Assembly: GCF_030704535.1 (NCBI RefSeq)
Contig: NC_081811.1
Coordinates: 981,501 to 1,045,500, forward strand
Origin: Vitis vinifera
Lineage: Eukaryota > Streptophyta > Magnoliopsida > Vitales > Vitaceae
Reading direction: 5' to 3'
Length of the DNA stretch: 64,000 nt
Position numbers and translations under genes: made by a program
The notes under the pieces: model-generated
Told to the model about the DNA's origin: nothing
The model's input: the letters and a program-made list of their open reading frames with translations, nothing else
Databases searched by the model: none
In this document: positions 44,120 through 56,570 of the stretch, one piece after another
Layout of the letters: every line of letters begins with the position of its first letter
Position numbering within the stretch: position 1 is the stretch's first letter

Positions 44120-46735
44120 CAATCTCCCCTTTTGGCAATTCTGGGACAAAACCCTTTACAACACAAATGAGTACAAGTAAGTAAGCTCCACCCAACTCTC
44201 ATACAAGGCCACTCACTCACTCACTCAAAACCACAACCTAGGTACTGCAAAACCTACAATTGAAGCTCACAAATAAAAAAATTAGTAGCACCTGTACAAA
44301 GCAACTGAATATACATAATATATCAACAAGTATATCCAAAAAGTTTAATGTATATTCAAATCCAAATGAGACAAGATCACATATCAACATGTATCTCAAA
44401 ATATCCAATATCCAAAATAATCAACATGTGGATATCCAATCATCAAAATAATAATTACAATGTCTCTCCCCATTTTTGTCCTAGAAAGAGACAAAGGGCC
44501 ACAATTTCCCCATTTCTATCCAAGAAAAAAAACAAATGGATGACAATTCAATAGTAATTCTATCTCACATCCAAATCAACAAAATGTCAAATACCAAAAA
44601 ATCAAGTATTCACATATCACAAGTATCCATATCAACATCCCAAAAAAATATAGGATACAAGAATCTCCCTCTAATTTCCATCATAAGATATACGAAACTC
44701 CCCCTAAATCTTCTCACATGGTTTCGTTTAAAAACTTCCAAAAGATGCTTTATCACCATGAAAATAGATTCCAAGCATGAAAATGTATAGAGAGCACTCA
44801 CAATGAGCAAACAAAGCCTAGGATTAACATTGCTAGAAACCAAGAACAATCCAAGGCAAAAATGAAACTCCAAAAAAAAAAAAAAAAAAAACCTCCTGTG
44901 AAAGGATTCCACAAAAAGAAAGCATCTAGATTAAGCTAATAGTGGAGAGATGGACAAACTGAACACCCAAGGTTCCCGAAGAAGATAGCTTAGGCTAAGA
45001 AACCCGCGAATGAGCCTCTCTAGAAAAAAATGATGCCAATGAAACATTGATGTAGAGATTTCCGACGTTGAAAAGAATGATGATAGAGGAGCACTTCATC
45101 ATAAATGAATTTCAGCAACCATGGCGGTGGAAGCTTGAGCAATGAAGAAGAGAAGAAGAAGAAGATGAAGACCTTTTTTTGAAAGATTTTGAAATTAGGG
45201 CTCAATTGAGAATGGAAGAAGGGTTTTTAAAGATTGGGGATTTTGACCTTTTTTATTTTTTATTTTTTATACACGGAATGACAATTTTACCCCTCAGACC
45301 CCCTTTAAAAAACTTACAAGACCAAGGGCAAAACATGAATTTTCTTCACTAAGAGATAAGTGGTATCGATCTTGGTGGATCAATCCAAGTTTTGTTCAAG
45401 GGCTCTCGGTCACAAGACTGTGCACATAGTGGATCGATCCACAAATTCAGCAGATCGATTGACACCCTACTGAAAAATGACTTAGACAAAAAAACTAACA
45501 ATAAGACACAAAAAAACAACACACCCACAAACTTTCCCAAAATTTAAAATTTTGATTCACCAAAGCTAAGATACAATAGAATGACATACTTATCTTTCAA
45601 TCAAGGAGTTAGAATTGATTCATATTGAACAAGAATGCTACCAAGAGCTTAACTTTAGACAAAATTAATAAACATAAAGATTGAAGAACCTTCCACATTT
45701 ATCAAATGAATAGGTAAAAAACAAATGATTATCAACACTCTAACAAGGAAGCTTAAGCTCAAAGAAGACTTACTCATGACGCCATAAAATAGTGAGAATG
45801 TTAATTTCTTTCCTTTTATAAACCTATATCCACCTATAAAGCAAAAAATCATTTTCAAGACACACTTCCTTACTAGAAAAATTCAAGATAATGTTCCAAG
45901 AAGTCAATTTGCACCTCTCTTGGCCGGATTTTTGTTTAACACGACCTATTCACATCCCAATAAATTCATACATCGTTTGTTTTTCACATTAAGCATTGAA
46001 ATGATTACACAAACATGAGCTTCACCCTTAGGATCAATTTTTTATTTTATTTTTAATTTTTTTTTTTACTTGAGGATCACTAAGGTGACTTTTACAACAT
46101 AACAGCATAAGGGATGTCCCACTCTTGCAATGGAGGCTTTTTAACTCTTGAAACATTGCCAAGAAGTCATAACCATTCCGGGAAGCTTAATATTTCTCTT
46201 TTTCTTTTCTTTTCCCTTTTCATTTTTTTTTTTTTAATTTCAAAGAGAGGGCAAACAATCAAGGGAGAATAATCTTAAACACTCAAGGATATTCCGGGTG
46301 ACTTTACTCACTTTTTAATGCTCATTAGATAAACATAAGTTTGCATTTAGACTATAAAGAACATTACTCACCATTTATGTAATCACAAGGTTCAACCATG
46401 AGCTGTTACTCACTTAAAAGAAATGAAGCTAACCTTTTGTGGTTTATCTAATCAAATCAAAATAGCAAGCATTCAATATCATGTTTATCAATCAAGCCAT
46501 GGAGATAAAAACATCTGGAAGCTTTTAAGATCATTATGAATCAATTTAACTTTTAAACAAGAGTGTAAGCATGTCACTCTCATGAACTTAGCAAATGTTG
46601 AAAATTTATGAAAAATGAAGAAAAGATTGAACCAAAACAAAAAGAACACCACCACAAGGACACTTTGGAACTTGAGAAGACACCTAGGACTCAAAGATAT
46701 GTAGGAAGAAAGTCCTAGACAAGTTCTAGAGGCAG
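44120..46735. other. Internal non-coding part of the exon-2 copia element
   Basis: 2.6 kb between the end of the pol remnant and the 3' LTR. AT-rich with T and A tracts (44874-44891, 46210-46235). No frame I can assign. Some SIRE elements carry an extra env-like gene at this position, but I see no sign of one. A TGGATCGATCCA palindrome near 45430 echoes motifs in the LTRs. Confidence 0.4.
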
Positions 46736-48157
46736 TTAATAGAGAGTATATAAACCTATGGGGCTCCTAAGTGATTCAAACCTAGAATCATCCAAAGGTT
46801 TAGTAACATTGTTAGCAATTTGACCCTCTATAGGGAAAAACTCTAGTGAAACAACCTTGTCTTCTACCAAGTCTTGAATGAAGTGATGCTTAATGTCCAC
46901 ATGTTTTGATCTAGAATGAAGAACATGGTTCTTTAACCTATCAACAACATTGGCATCATCAAATTTTCTCCCCCTATCAATCCTAACTTTTACAATGGGA
47001 TGTTCTTTTTCATTTTGCAATAATCTATGTTGCAACAAGTGATTAACACATGAAATTTTAAAACTTCCACACACAAGAGAAGACGATGAAGGAGATTTTT
47101 GACTAACAACATAACAATTATCACAAGTTCTCAAGCTAATCATCACACATGCATCATTCAAGTCAAACACCTTGCAAAGATTTTGTGAAAATTGGACATT
47201 GAACTCATTCTCACACATTTGGATTATGCTAATTAAGTTAGCCTTTAAACCTTCAACATATAAGACCTCTTCAAGATTGGGAATGTTGGGGGCACAAATG
47301 GTACATTTGCTTTTCACTCTAGCCACATTTCCATCTCCAAATGTCACATTTCCTCCATCAAATTCAGTGAATGAAGTGAACAAAGATTTAATTCCAGTCA
47401 TATGATGTGAACATCCACTATCAAGATACCATGAGTGTGACTCACTAGCTCTAAATGTGGTATGGACAACAAAACACTTCAACTCATTCTTTTTCACCCA
47501 AATTTGTTTAACATTTGAGACTTTTGTCTTTTCATTCAAAGTGCTTCCTTTCAACTCACCATTATGAGAGATATTTGAGCTCTTCTTGGACACTCTCTTA
47601 TTCTCATTCAACAACTTATTCTTCAAAGCATGACATTCATTCATTAGGTTAGTCAACTTCCTTTGAAAATTATCAAACAATCTTGCATAACATCTATCAA
47701 AAGTGTGTCCCATTTTTCCACAATGATTGCAATGAAACTTGATTTGAGATTGAGTTTTCTTAGGAAATCCTTTTTCACAAGGCTTAACAAAAACTGTTTT
47801 ACTACTACTTGGAGTAGCATTTCCACCAAGAAATCCTAAGTCTCTTTTATCAAAAGATTTACGCCCTAAATTAATCAACTCATTAAGTCTTTTAGAGTTA
47901 GGATGTAACTCTTCCTTCCTAAGACTTAACTCATCCTTGAACATTTGATTTTCACTTTTCAACACATCACATTTTTCCTTCACTTCCAAATGTTCATTTT
48001 CAAGAAATGCAATTTTATCAAGTAAGGCATTCTTTTCTCCTTTTAAAACATCAACCACATTGGTTAAAATCTTCTTAGAAGCCTTCCACTTGACTTGTTC
48101 TTGTTTAAGGCTCAAACACTCCTTATACAAAGTCTCATATGCTGTATCAAAACTCAT
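46736..48157 (-). CDS. Fused gag-knuckle/protease/RNase H-tail frame of the deleted copia element
   Basis: 473 codons without a stop. In order: coiled coil (EKNALLDKIAFLENEHLEVK), zinc knuckle CNHCGKMGHTFDRC, aspartic protease WYLDSGCSHHMTG, and GAG-pre-integrase-like sequence (LISIIQMCENEFNVQFSQNL). Next comes a short integrase-like piece (PIVKVRIDRGRKFDDA), then directly VLHSRSKHVDIKHHFIQDLV and the C-terminal tail that normally ends RNase H. Two internal deletions have been joined in frame. Upstream gag is in the same frame but is separated by stops near 48211 and 48484, so this frame is probably not translated from its original start. Confidence 0.75.
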   Translation of the reverse strand: MSFDTAYETLYKECLSLKQEQVKWKASKKILTNVVDVLKGEKNALLDKIAFLENEHLEVKEKCDVLKSENQMFKDELSLRKEELHPNSKRLNELINLGRKSFDKRDLGFLGGNATPSSSKTVFVKPCEKGFPKKTQSQIKFHCNHCGKMGHTFDRCYARLFDNFQRKLTNLMNECHALKNKLLNENKRVSKKSSNISHNGELKGSTLNEKTKVSNVKQIWVKKNELKCFVVHTTFRASESHSWYLDSGCSHHMTGIKSLFTSFTEFDGGNVTFGDGNVARVKSKCTICAPNIPNLEEVLYVEGLKANLISIIQMCENEFNVQFSQNLCKVFDLNDACVMISLRTCDNCYVVSQKSPSSSSLVCGSFKISCVNHLLQHRLLQNEKEHPIVKVRIDRGRKFDDANVVDRLKNHVLHSRSKHVDIKHHFIQDLVEDKVVSLEFFPIEGQIANNVTKPLDDSRFESLRSPIGLYTLY

Positions 48158-49284
48158 GTCATCATCATTGGAGTCACTTAACTCACTTAACTCACTTGAA
48201 GCTTCTTTTCAAAGAGGTTCCTCATTGACACTTGCAGCAAAGGCTATGAAGTTAGTGCATTCCTCATTTCCATTGGATTCTTTTTCACTTGATTGATTAG
48301 ACTCGGAGTCACTCCAAGTAACTTGCATGGCTTTCTTATCCTTTTTCTTTGAGGGACATTCAAATGCATAGTGACCCTTTCCCCCACATTTAAAGCACTC
48401 ATTTTTCAACTCCTTTTTCACACCCTTCTCTATCTTTTTCTCTTTTCCAATTGGGTTCCTCCATTTTTTACCATCATTTGATTATTTCTTGGATTTTCTG
48501 AATTCCATGTACTTCTTGAATTTTTTAGCAAACTTAGTAAGCTCACCCTCCGACATTTTCTCACCATTTTCACTTTCGGAACTTAGGGACTCTTCTTTAA
48601 TAGCTTTTAAAGCAATTCCCTTAGCTTTCCTAGGTGATACAAGAGTCATCTCAAAGGTTTGGAGGGAACCTACAAATTCATCTATCTTCAAGGAATCCAC
48701 ATCCTTAGACTCTTCAATGGCGGTGACCTTAGCTCTAAATCTCTTCGGAAGAGATCTTAAAATTTTTCTAACCACTTAGAATTAGGGATGGGCTCACCTA
48801 AATTAAAGCTAGAATTCACAATGTTAATCAATTTTGCATGAAATTCTCCAAAAGTTTCATGATTATCCATCCTAATGGTCTTAAACCTAGATGTCAACAT
48901 TTGAAGCTTGGACACTTTCCCGGCATTAGTTCCTTCATGAGTCACTTGGAGGATATCCCAAGCCTTCTTAGCCGAAGTACATGTAGCAATCCTACGGAAT
49001 TCATCTGTACTAATGGCATTGAAGATGGAGTACATGGCTCTAGCAGTATTCTCACATGCTTCATTTTCACTTCTATCCCATTCTAATTTAGGCTTGATAA
49101 CATTAGTTGGTCTACTTTCTCTATTCAACACCTTAGGTGGAGACCAACCAAATTTAACGGCGTTCCAAACTTTTTCACTTTGCATTTTGAGAAAATATTG
49201 CATTCTCACTTTCCAATGAGAATAATTTTCGCTGGTTAAAAATGGTGGTCTCCCAATGGAAGCTCCCTCTTGATGAGGTTCCAT
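48158..49284 (-). pseudogene. Copia gag (UBN2-type) of the exon-2 element
   Basis: ATG 49284 (MEPHQEGASIGRPPFLTSEN, YSHWKVRMQYFLKM). The conserved gag region includes STDEFRRIATCTSAKKAWDI and LQMLTSRFKTIRMDNHETFG, then ILRSLPKRFRAKVTAIEESK and zinc knuckle CFKCGGKGHYAFECP. A one-base deletion near 48775 shifts the frame. Stops lie near 48484 and 48211. Confidence 0.8.
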
Positions 49285-49340
49285 GATTGAGATTCAAGGA
49301 CATAAAATGATTTTTTCTTTAAAAAACTGCTTTGATACCA

Positions 49341-50631
49341 ATAAAAAAGGTGAATCTCAATAATGGACTACACCTAGAGGGGGGGTGAATAGGTGTTGTA
49401 GAACAATTTAAAAAATCTCCCAACAAAGATTACCTAACCTTAGACTTTCTCAATGTCAAGAACTTTCTCTTCCAACAACTATTCAACAAAGCATAACATC
49501 CACAAGCAAGAATGTATGCAACAACACTCTCCCAACAATTTATAAATGCAAACTACATGCAAATGCTTTAACAATCCTAAAAAATAAATCAAAAGAACAA
49601 TTATTTCTTCAACTCACATCAATTCACTTCATGATATCATTAACCAAAATGAGCTGAAAAATGATTAAGGATATTCCATGGATCATCACACTTATATCAC
49701 CTCATATTTCTTTCATTCAACATGTATACCCAAGTAATCAATTATATCAAAAACAAAAATTAAATCAAAGTGTAGAGTAAGAGAAAGAGACAATTAACAT
49801 CGGATTTTAACGTGGAAAACCTTCGAAGAGATAAAAAACCATGGGCCTACCACTGATTGAAAAACTCCACTATGAAGAATAAAAACTGAATACAAGGTTT
49901 TACCTAGCTCAAGCCAACCAATCCTTTCCGGACCACTTGACTAGTACCTTCACTTTCAACTTCTCACCTTCATCTTTCGTAGCACACTTGGAGTCCGCAC
50001 CAAGTTCAATCTCGACCTCTTCTTGAACCCACACAAGAAGAAAATGGGTTTTTGCACAAACTCAAATAGAATGAGAGATTGAGATATGAATGAAGGAATG
50101 AATCAACCCATTTATTGCTCAAGAAAATCCATTAAAAACTTGTTTGGAAAACATTAAAAGAAGTGGATTTTCTTTGCAATCAAAAACCCCAAATTAGGAA
50201 AACAAGATAAGAAAATGAAGAACACATGGAGTGGCTGCCCTCTTCATGTTTTCTACAGCCCCTCTTCAAAAAAATGAGAGAAGATTGCTTTTTAAAGAGT
50301 AAAGAGAAGCCCTTAATCTAATGATTGAGAATTGATCTAAAAAAAATTAGTTGGATCGATCCACCCCTACACCTGGATCAATCCACCCCTGCACTTGGAT
50401 CGATCCAGAAACAGGGGAATAAAAGTCTTGCACCCTCCCAACTTTCTAACACATTTAAAGATTAAAAACCGGGTTGATTCACGTTCAATCACCATACACT
50501 CGACTACATACCTCGGCTTCTTAGCAAAGTCTTAGTCTTCAAAGTCAAGTGGTCCGAAGAGGAATTGGAAAGCCGAGTTAGGGGACACTTATGAATTTTG
50601 TTCGGAATTGCCAACCCTAGCTAAACACTCA
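49341..50631 (-). repeat. Right LTR (5') of the exon-2 copia element
   Basis: About 1290 bp. Slightly longer than the left copy partly because a TGGATCGATCC-containing unit is duplicated (about 50350-50408). Ends CTAAACACTCA at 50631. Confidence 0.85.
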
Positions 50632-51313
50632 TACAATGTGTTACATAGATCTTTATGTCTTTGAATGATTAGAAATGCTAATTCTGTCAAGCAGAAAAAC
50701 ACAAGTACTGTTACTTATTTATTAAGATTAATTTACAGAGTGTATGCATGTGCAAGACTACGATGGGTGGATGGACATGCTTACTGAAGTGTCCACCAGC
50801 GATGGCACAATGAAGAATTGTTTCGCCTTTTTTATTCCTACGGTAGATATAGGAATCGGGATCTGATTCCGAAGCTTTACATAGGAGGCAAAGGAAAGCC
50901 TCTATCTTACCATGGCGAGCAGCCAAGAAGATGGGGTTTTCCCCATCTTTATTACCAATACTTACCAGATCATTGGGCTCCCTAGTAATGCATTTGCACA
51001 TTGAAACATTTCCTATCGTTGCTGCCAAATGGAGAGGGGTATTCCCTTGCTCGTCTTTTGATTTTAGAACACCCTCAGATTGCTGAGGATGATCTCTAAC
51101 AAGCTTAACCATTTTTGCAACAACCCGGCTTTCTTTGCAATCCCAGACAGCTATATGCAGTGCTGTGTCACCGCCTGGGGTGATCTTTACCTGGTGGAGC
51201 CATGGGTGTTGCTGGTATACTTTCATCGCTTCATCCCACTTGCCTTGCAGAGCATAGCTGAGAAAGTTTCTCCAGGCTTCATCGCTCTTTGAACATCCAG
51301 TGATTTTTTTCAT

Positions 51314-51835
51314 ATTGAACTCTTATCACAAAGTTGATCATCTGCAATTCCTATAAATAAATGGGAGGTAGCTAGCTAGATACCTTGCTCCAAATCTGGG
51401 ATTAGAATAAGGGGAGACACCATCCCAAAAGGAAAAGTATATAATCAAATCATATTGTTTTAACGTCATCTTTAAGCTGCCTAGCCCTTAATTTAATTTG
51501 TCATCTCACCATTTTCTTCAGGGCAGTACATCAATATCCCGTAAAACATTTTGCAAAAAGAGTTTTATATTTCATATTAATTACGAAAACATTAATGCCT
51601 TGTTATTGTTAAAGAAAAAAAAGATACAAAAAATATGGAAGTGATTATAAATGTGGAAGTTGATCTCTTTCTCATATTGTAATTGAAATGAAAAAATAAA
51701 TTAATAACATTATACTGAAAAATGATGGATCCAATCCTTTTTGTCATTTCCATAAAGAAAAAGAAAAAGAAAAAGAAAAAAAGAAAAAAGAAAAAAAACA
51801 TTGTCCCATAAAATAAAAAAGCAAAAAGAATTTTG
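51314..51835 (-). promoter_or_regulatory. 5' flank and leader exon of gene 3
   Basis: The minus strand carries a leader exon ending CCAGATTTGGAGCAAG|GTATC near 51383, a short intron, and an acceptor TTATAG|GAATTGCAG near 51348. The flank (51590-51835) is matched in inverted orientation at 60905-61160 upstream of gene 5. Confidence 0.5.
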
Positions 51836-53094
51836 ATGTCACCAATCTACCCATCTCTTCATATTTTTTTTTTCCTTTTTTCTATATAAAACTCATCATC
51901 CAGTTTTTTGGCGGCTTGACCTGCTACAATTATTGTATTAGCACAGAGGCCAACTTTACTAAGCTTGAGCAGTATAGTCCAATTGGGAACTGTTACAAGG
52001 TTGAAAATTTTTAGTAGTTCAGCCTGATTGTGTAACTTGGTTGATAATTCTTTGTCGAGCCCCCGAGCACAATAACTTTAAATTTGTAGTAACCGGATGA
52101 GTATTGGGTGATGAACCTAAGAGAGAATTGAAGGGACTCAAGGCCCATTGAGAGGGATGTGGAAGATTTGAGAAACTGGAGGAAGAGGTTTAAGAGGTGA
52201 ATTAGTTGAGGTGAAATGGATGAATGTTTGTGATTGAAAACTTTGATCGACGTACAAAATGTAAAATATGCTAGGGAGTGAACGGTTTCTTGAAGTTCTC
52301 TCCCATGATCTTTTGCACAAATAAGTTTAGAAACCTAAAGTAGGATAGCGAAAGTGACCTTAGGTTTGCTATAGTAATGATAAAACTAATGATGGAAATG
52401 ATTCCAAGAATCATATTAATTCCAAAAATGATGCTAATCATGGTGATGATAAACTCTCAGCCAGCCTTGCATACTTGTTGACAACCGGCTCCACTCCAGC
52501 CAGCCAACTCCAAAATATGCTCTCAAGGATCATCTCTAATTTCATCACCGTTGGAAGTTCCTTATGGGTATATAGTTGCTACGAAGTTGACCAACAAATC
52601 CCTTGAATCATAGGTAGCAACATGACTATCTTCCTTTTAATTTTTTTTCTCATCTTTTGTATATATTTGTACACTTTCTGCAATGAAAAATCACTATTGT
52701 TTTTCATTCAAAAACATTCTCTTCATCCTCTTCTTTAGTGCAAACCTAAGTAATGTAGCAAAAGAGAAGAAAGAGGGATTATGTAAAAAGGGTGCCCTTA
52801 ATGTTCTTTTTGTTTCCCAGTTGAAAACCATCAGTTTGCTTAAAGCTTATTTAATAAAAAATAAAATAAAATAAATTTTCTTTTCAAGGGCATAATTTGA
52901 ATTTTCCCTTTCAAAAATTTTAAAATCAATATGCATGGAAAGAAAATATAGTTTGAAATACTTGTTACTTTTAATATTCCATTCAAAGTTCCAACAGTAA
53001 CTTCCTTAGTTTTCACATTTTAAAAAAAAGAAATGGTGGTACCATGGCTTACAAGATCTTAATATTCATAATTCAAACTCAAAAGAAAGGAAAA

Positions 53095-54689
53095 TCTAGA
53101 ACCGTACGGATCCTCCTCGTAGCTACATTAAGATACCCACTTTAAAATGACCCACATAATGTAAGATCAAAGCATATTTATATGACGGACACTGAGCCAT
53201 AACAAAAAATGTAACTGGCAGGGATGTCAATGCATCTGCCGGAATGCAACGTTCTCAATTAGTCTGTAAGGACTAAGAAATATCCTGCACAGGAAGTGGT
53301 CAATGCGGTTGATATACATAGGAAGAGAGATTTCAAGCCCAGAAAAAGCTTCCCAAGCAAGCCTGTAACGTAATTCTTCTCTTGGTACCACCAATGTCAG
53401 TGACGAGGATAGAGCAATATATATAATATTAAAAAGACACAAAATGCTAGTTGTTGTTCCAGAGTCGGTTTGCCGTTGTCTCTATTGTTGCCGCTCAGAC
53501 AGTGGCTGATGTGTCAAAGGCAACTGTTGCCATGAATGCTGACACCAAGGAACATGAACCAAAGGTGCTAGATTGCCATGTTCCATGAGATCTTTGTCTT
53601 TCTTCCTGAGGACATCCTTCCATATACTGCATTAAATCCAATTTAGGTTAATGCCAGATTTTATGAAGTACTTTATGGATAGAGACCATGAGAAGACTAA
53701 GGCCATTTTATAATAGGTCTTAAGAGTTGGTATAACTTTAAATTTGTTCCTTTCTATGTTCTATGTTTTAAGTCTTTCGAAAAACAAAACTAAGGACATC
53801 TTGGAATAAGGCTATATCAGTTTCTGTGATGGTAACCATAGCACCTCCATTCATGCTTCTTTGTGGCAGCCCTCATGGCAACTGTAGCCTTTGGCAAAGC
53901 AATCACTACAGGTGGCAAAAATGGAGACAATGGCACATCAATCCTTGAGCAGCCCCGCATTTTTTTTGTCTTTGAAATTGCATCACTTGTTGCCCTCTGC
54001 TTTTCAGTGAACTCTGTGGTCACGTAAATTTCTTGCCATTCTCACCTTACAAAGGAGAAAGATTTTGGTAGAGACCTGCCTAGGAAGCTTTTGTTGAGGT
54101 CAGCGGTCTCTCTTAATACTCATAGCAGCCATGTTGATCATTCTCTGTACAGGGCAGTTCTTTGTCCTTACAGATGGATTGAAATTGCTGCATTTCCAGC
54201 ATATGCAGTGACATGCCTGGCTAAAACCTTTTTTGCTGCGACCTGGATTCCATTCTACTTTCATCTTATGTATAAATTATTCTAACAAGGTGCACGCCAT
54301 GGTGTAAGTACAAGGAGAAAATCTAGCCATAGAGCATGCTTTTTCCAACAAGAGAATATCTTACTGCAAGGGGAGGGCAGAATCCTCGCTTGTTGACATA
54401 GTTAACAAGGCTTATAAAGATAGATTATTTGAAAAGCCAAATCTGTCAAGCGCAACAAAATTAGTGTTCAACAGAATTAAAAAAAAAACAAAGTTGCTGG
54501 GTTCTATGAAAAGTGTCATTTCCACTTCTATATATATTCATCTCATCATAGTGGAAAGCATAGGAGACAAAAACAATGAAATCAATAAAATTAACCATTC
54601 ATTACATTTATAGATGTAGACTGAATAGGACAAGAATTAATGCTCACCAAAGGACTCTCCAGCCAATGCATAGTGAAAAATTAAAATGG

Positions 54690-54700
<11 letters not shown>
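53095..54700 (-). pseudogene. Ankyrin/PGG pseudogene with an internal inversion (left arm)
   Basis: Read leftward: exon-1 tail (54690-54640, HYALAGESFG then GTGAGC), exon-2 remnant (54440-54355), then at 54290-53836 a plus-strand PGG exon piece, then the minus-strand PGG piece (53580-53095, SAFMATVAFDTSATV). The plus-strand piece includes [67 protein letters not shown]. Many stops. No product expected. Confidence 0.75.
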
Positions 54701-54726
<26 letters not shown>

Positions 54727-54728
54727 AG

Positions 54729-54794
<66 letters not shown>
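54693..54794. repeat. Compound (TA)n(GA)n microsatellite, right
   Basis: (TA) about 54693-54723, then (GA) about 54724-54794 with one CGA interruption. Followed by ACCAGGAACCAGCTTTGT as at 38110. The inverted counterpart near 57050-57080 is only a few units long. Confidence 0.95.
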
Positions 54795-54797
<3 letters not shown>

Positions 54798-56399
54798 CAG
54801 GAACCAGCTTTGTATATGAAAAACATGCATATGGACCCCGCAAATCTTCACTTGTTCTTAGCAAATTGAGATTGATAGCTTGCTCCTGATTGAGAAAAGA
54901 ACATTATGGAGACTGGCCCCATAAAAAGCATGGCTGAGCATCACAAGAGAGATTTTCTATTTTTACTTTTCCTTATTTTCTTTTTTTCAAAGAAAAAGAG
55001 AAGCGTTTAGAAGAAAACTGACATTAAAATTAGTACTTTGCTCCATATCTGGTACAGGAATAACAAAATGCATAATCAGTTTAAATCTCACATAAACAGC
55101 TTTATTATTAATAAGAATGAGATAAGAACTTTATTCACGTGATTCGAGGATATTGATTTACTAATGGTTTGACAAAACTAAGGTTTAATGATTCTTTCAT
55201 CTACATGCAATAAGATGATTAAACCCAACATAGCAAGCAAGATGTTCAATGCAATGGCCTTATCCATACTGACTCAATTCATGCTGGTGAACCAATACAA
55301 AATCTTTTAAACGATTCTATCCATACGACTCAAACCATCAAGTGAATAGGCGCCATTTTGAACTTCCAATGTGAGCCACTAATGTGGTTATCCTGGATGT
55401 GTCTAACCAAATTCTATTATTTAATATAGAAACAAAGAAATATTAATCACTCCCTGAGCTTGGCAGTTCTTAGTTCTTACAGATGAATTGAGATCAATTC
55501 CTGCCAGTGACATTTTTTTTTTTGTTATGGCTTAATTTGCATTGTACTTTGATCTAATGTGGCCCATTTTTAAGAAGGTTAAATAGGGGTTGTGACAAGG
55601 AGGATCCTAGAGTTCTATATATTCTTTTCTTTGAGCTTCGTGATGTAATGAGTTTTCGATCTATGACATATATTGCATGGTAATGAGAGTAAAAAAAATC
55701 ATATATTAAGATTGATTTTAATGTTTAATACACTCTCAAGTCAATTATATGCTACCTTGCATATGCTTTATTTTTCACATTATCTATTTAGTTGTTGATG
55801 TTTACAACAACTTTTATGAATAATGATTATCTTAGGATCCTTTTGGGATATCTTGGAGGCAAGGGCAGATTATGAGTAGAATTAAAGGGTTAAAGTGATC
55901 ACATGAATAGCAAGCAATGACTTGAATTTTCAACCGTATTCACCAAGTTTTAACAAACCTTTCTTTAATTGATAGAGATTGTCCTTTAGGTAATTTTCTC
56001 TCTTTTATTACCTGTAGAAGTTAGTTTGTTAGAGCTAGAACTGTTGGACAGTTTGTCCGCTAACTGTACCTCCTCAGTCGTCATCCCCATGAACGAAGAA
56101 ATTAACTTAAAGGAAATTAATTTAAGCAATTTCAAGGGCGATCTCCTTGGAAGTAGATGAGAATTTTCCAGGTGGAGAAAAAAACAAAAGAAAAAGGGTA
56201 ACTAGGTATATTTAGAAAACATTATTCCTGATTTATCATTTTTCATCCACCAGTTCAATAATTTTAATTAAATAAACTTCAAGGACATTATTAGATAAAA
56301 TTCCATTTCCGAAATAAACTTTCACTCTTTGGTGACAGTTTTTATTTTTTATTTTTATAACAATTTCAAGAAAATGATTGAATATTGAAAATAAAACAG

Positions 56400-56570
56400 G
56401 AGTATAAGAAAAACTAGAAATTTGGAACCATGCCCAACATGGGGTTTAGGTTAGCATGAGCAAGGTATTTGAATAGGTTCGGGTTAGGTTTATACTAACT
56501 TAAAAGTATTTGAATAGGTTAGGGTTAGGCTCATACCAACCTGTTGAAACCGAACCATTAAATCGTTATT
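56400..56570. repeat. Short tandem duplication in the palindrome spacer
   Basis: TATTTGAATAGGTT(C/A)GGGTTAGG occurs twice about 53 bp apart (near 56467 and 56507). Non-coding. Confidence 0.6.

Larger units (their letters stand above)
42853..50631 (-). mobile_element. Internally deleted copia retrotransposon (SIRE/Maximus-like) in exon 2 of gene 3
   Basis: Long LTRs are at 42853-44119 and 49341-50631, flanked by TCCAA (42848-42852) and TACAA (50632-50636), a 5-bp target duplication with one difference. The PBS TGGTATCAAAGC on the minus strand (49340-49329) fits initiator tRNA-Met with one mismatch. A polypurine tract (AAAAGGGGAGATTG) abuts the left LTR. The minus-strand coding part has gag with two zinc knuckles, protease, and then jumps to the C-terminal RNase H tail: most of integrase and all of the RT core are missing. 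The SIRE-like assignment comes from LTR length and gag type (inference). Confidence 0.85.
39822..51313 (-). pseudogene. Ankyrin/PGG gene 3, split by a copia insertion
   Basis: Exon 1 is 51313-50785 (starts MKKITGCSKSDEAWRNFLSY; ankyrins [40 protein letters not shown]). Exon 2 begins at 50683 (LAFLIIQRHKDLCNTLY) and is cut at 50632 by a 7.8-kb LTR element. It resumes at 42852 (DEKGASLLH), where a ~310-bp deletion relative to gene 5 fuses it to the next linker exon, ending at 42703. Later exons are 42607-42461 (RNFPVNYDTCFNFIRLLIQA), 42355-42171 (YINEIQQKKEKHVWSAKILE; frameshifted near its end), 41774-41688, 41166-40796 (second ankyrin block) and 40418-39822 (PGG, ATSTAIPGGV, four helices). It is the closest paralogue of gene 5. 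The 3' half still has open exons with good splice sites and could be transcribed, but a full-length protein is not possible. Confidence 0.85.
51840..55720. repeat. Segmental duplication, right copy
   Basis: Same blocks and order as 36240-38770, interrupted by unique DNA at about 52150-52970 and by the plus-strand pseudogene pieces at 53836-54690. This copy retains ankyrin exon remnants that the left copy has lost. Confidence 0.75.

Noticed and set aside
44120-46735. Possible env-like gene of a SIRE-type copia element
   Set aside because: Only short frames rich in Phe and Lys from AT-rich sequence; no signal peptide plus transmembrane layout that I can support.
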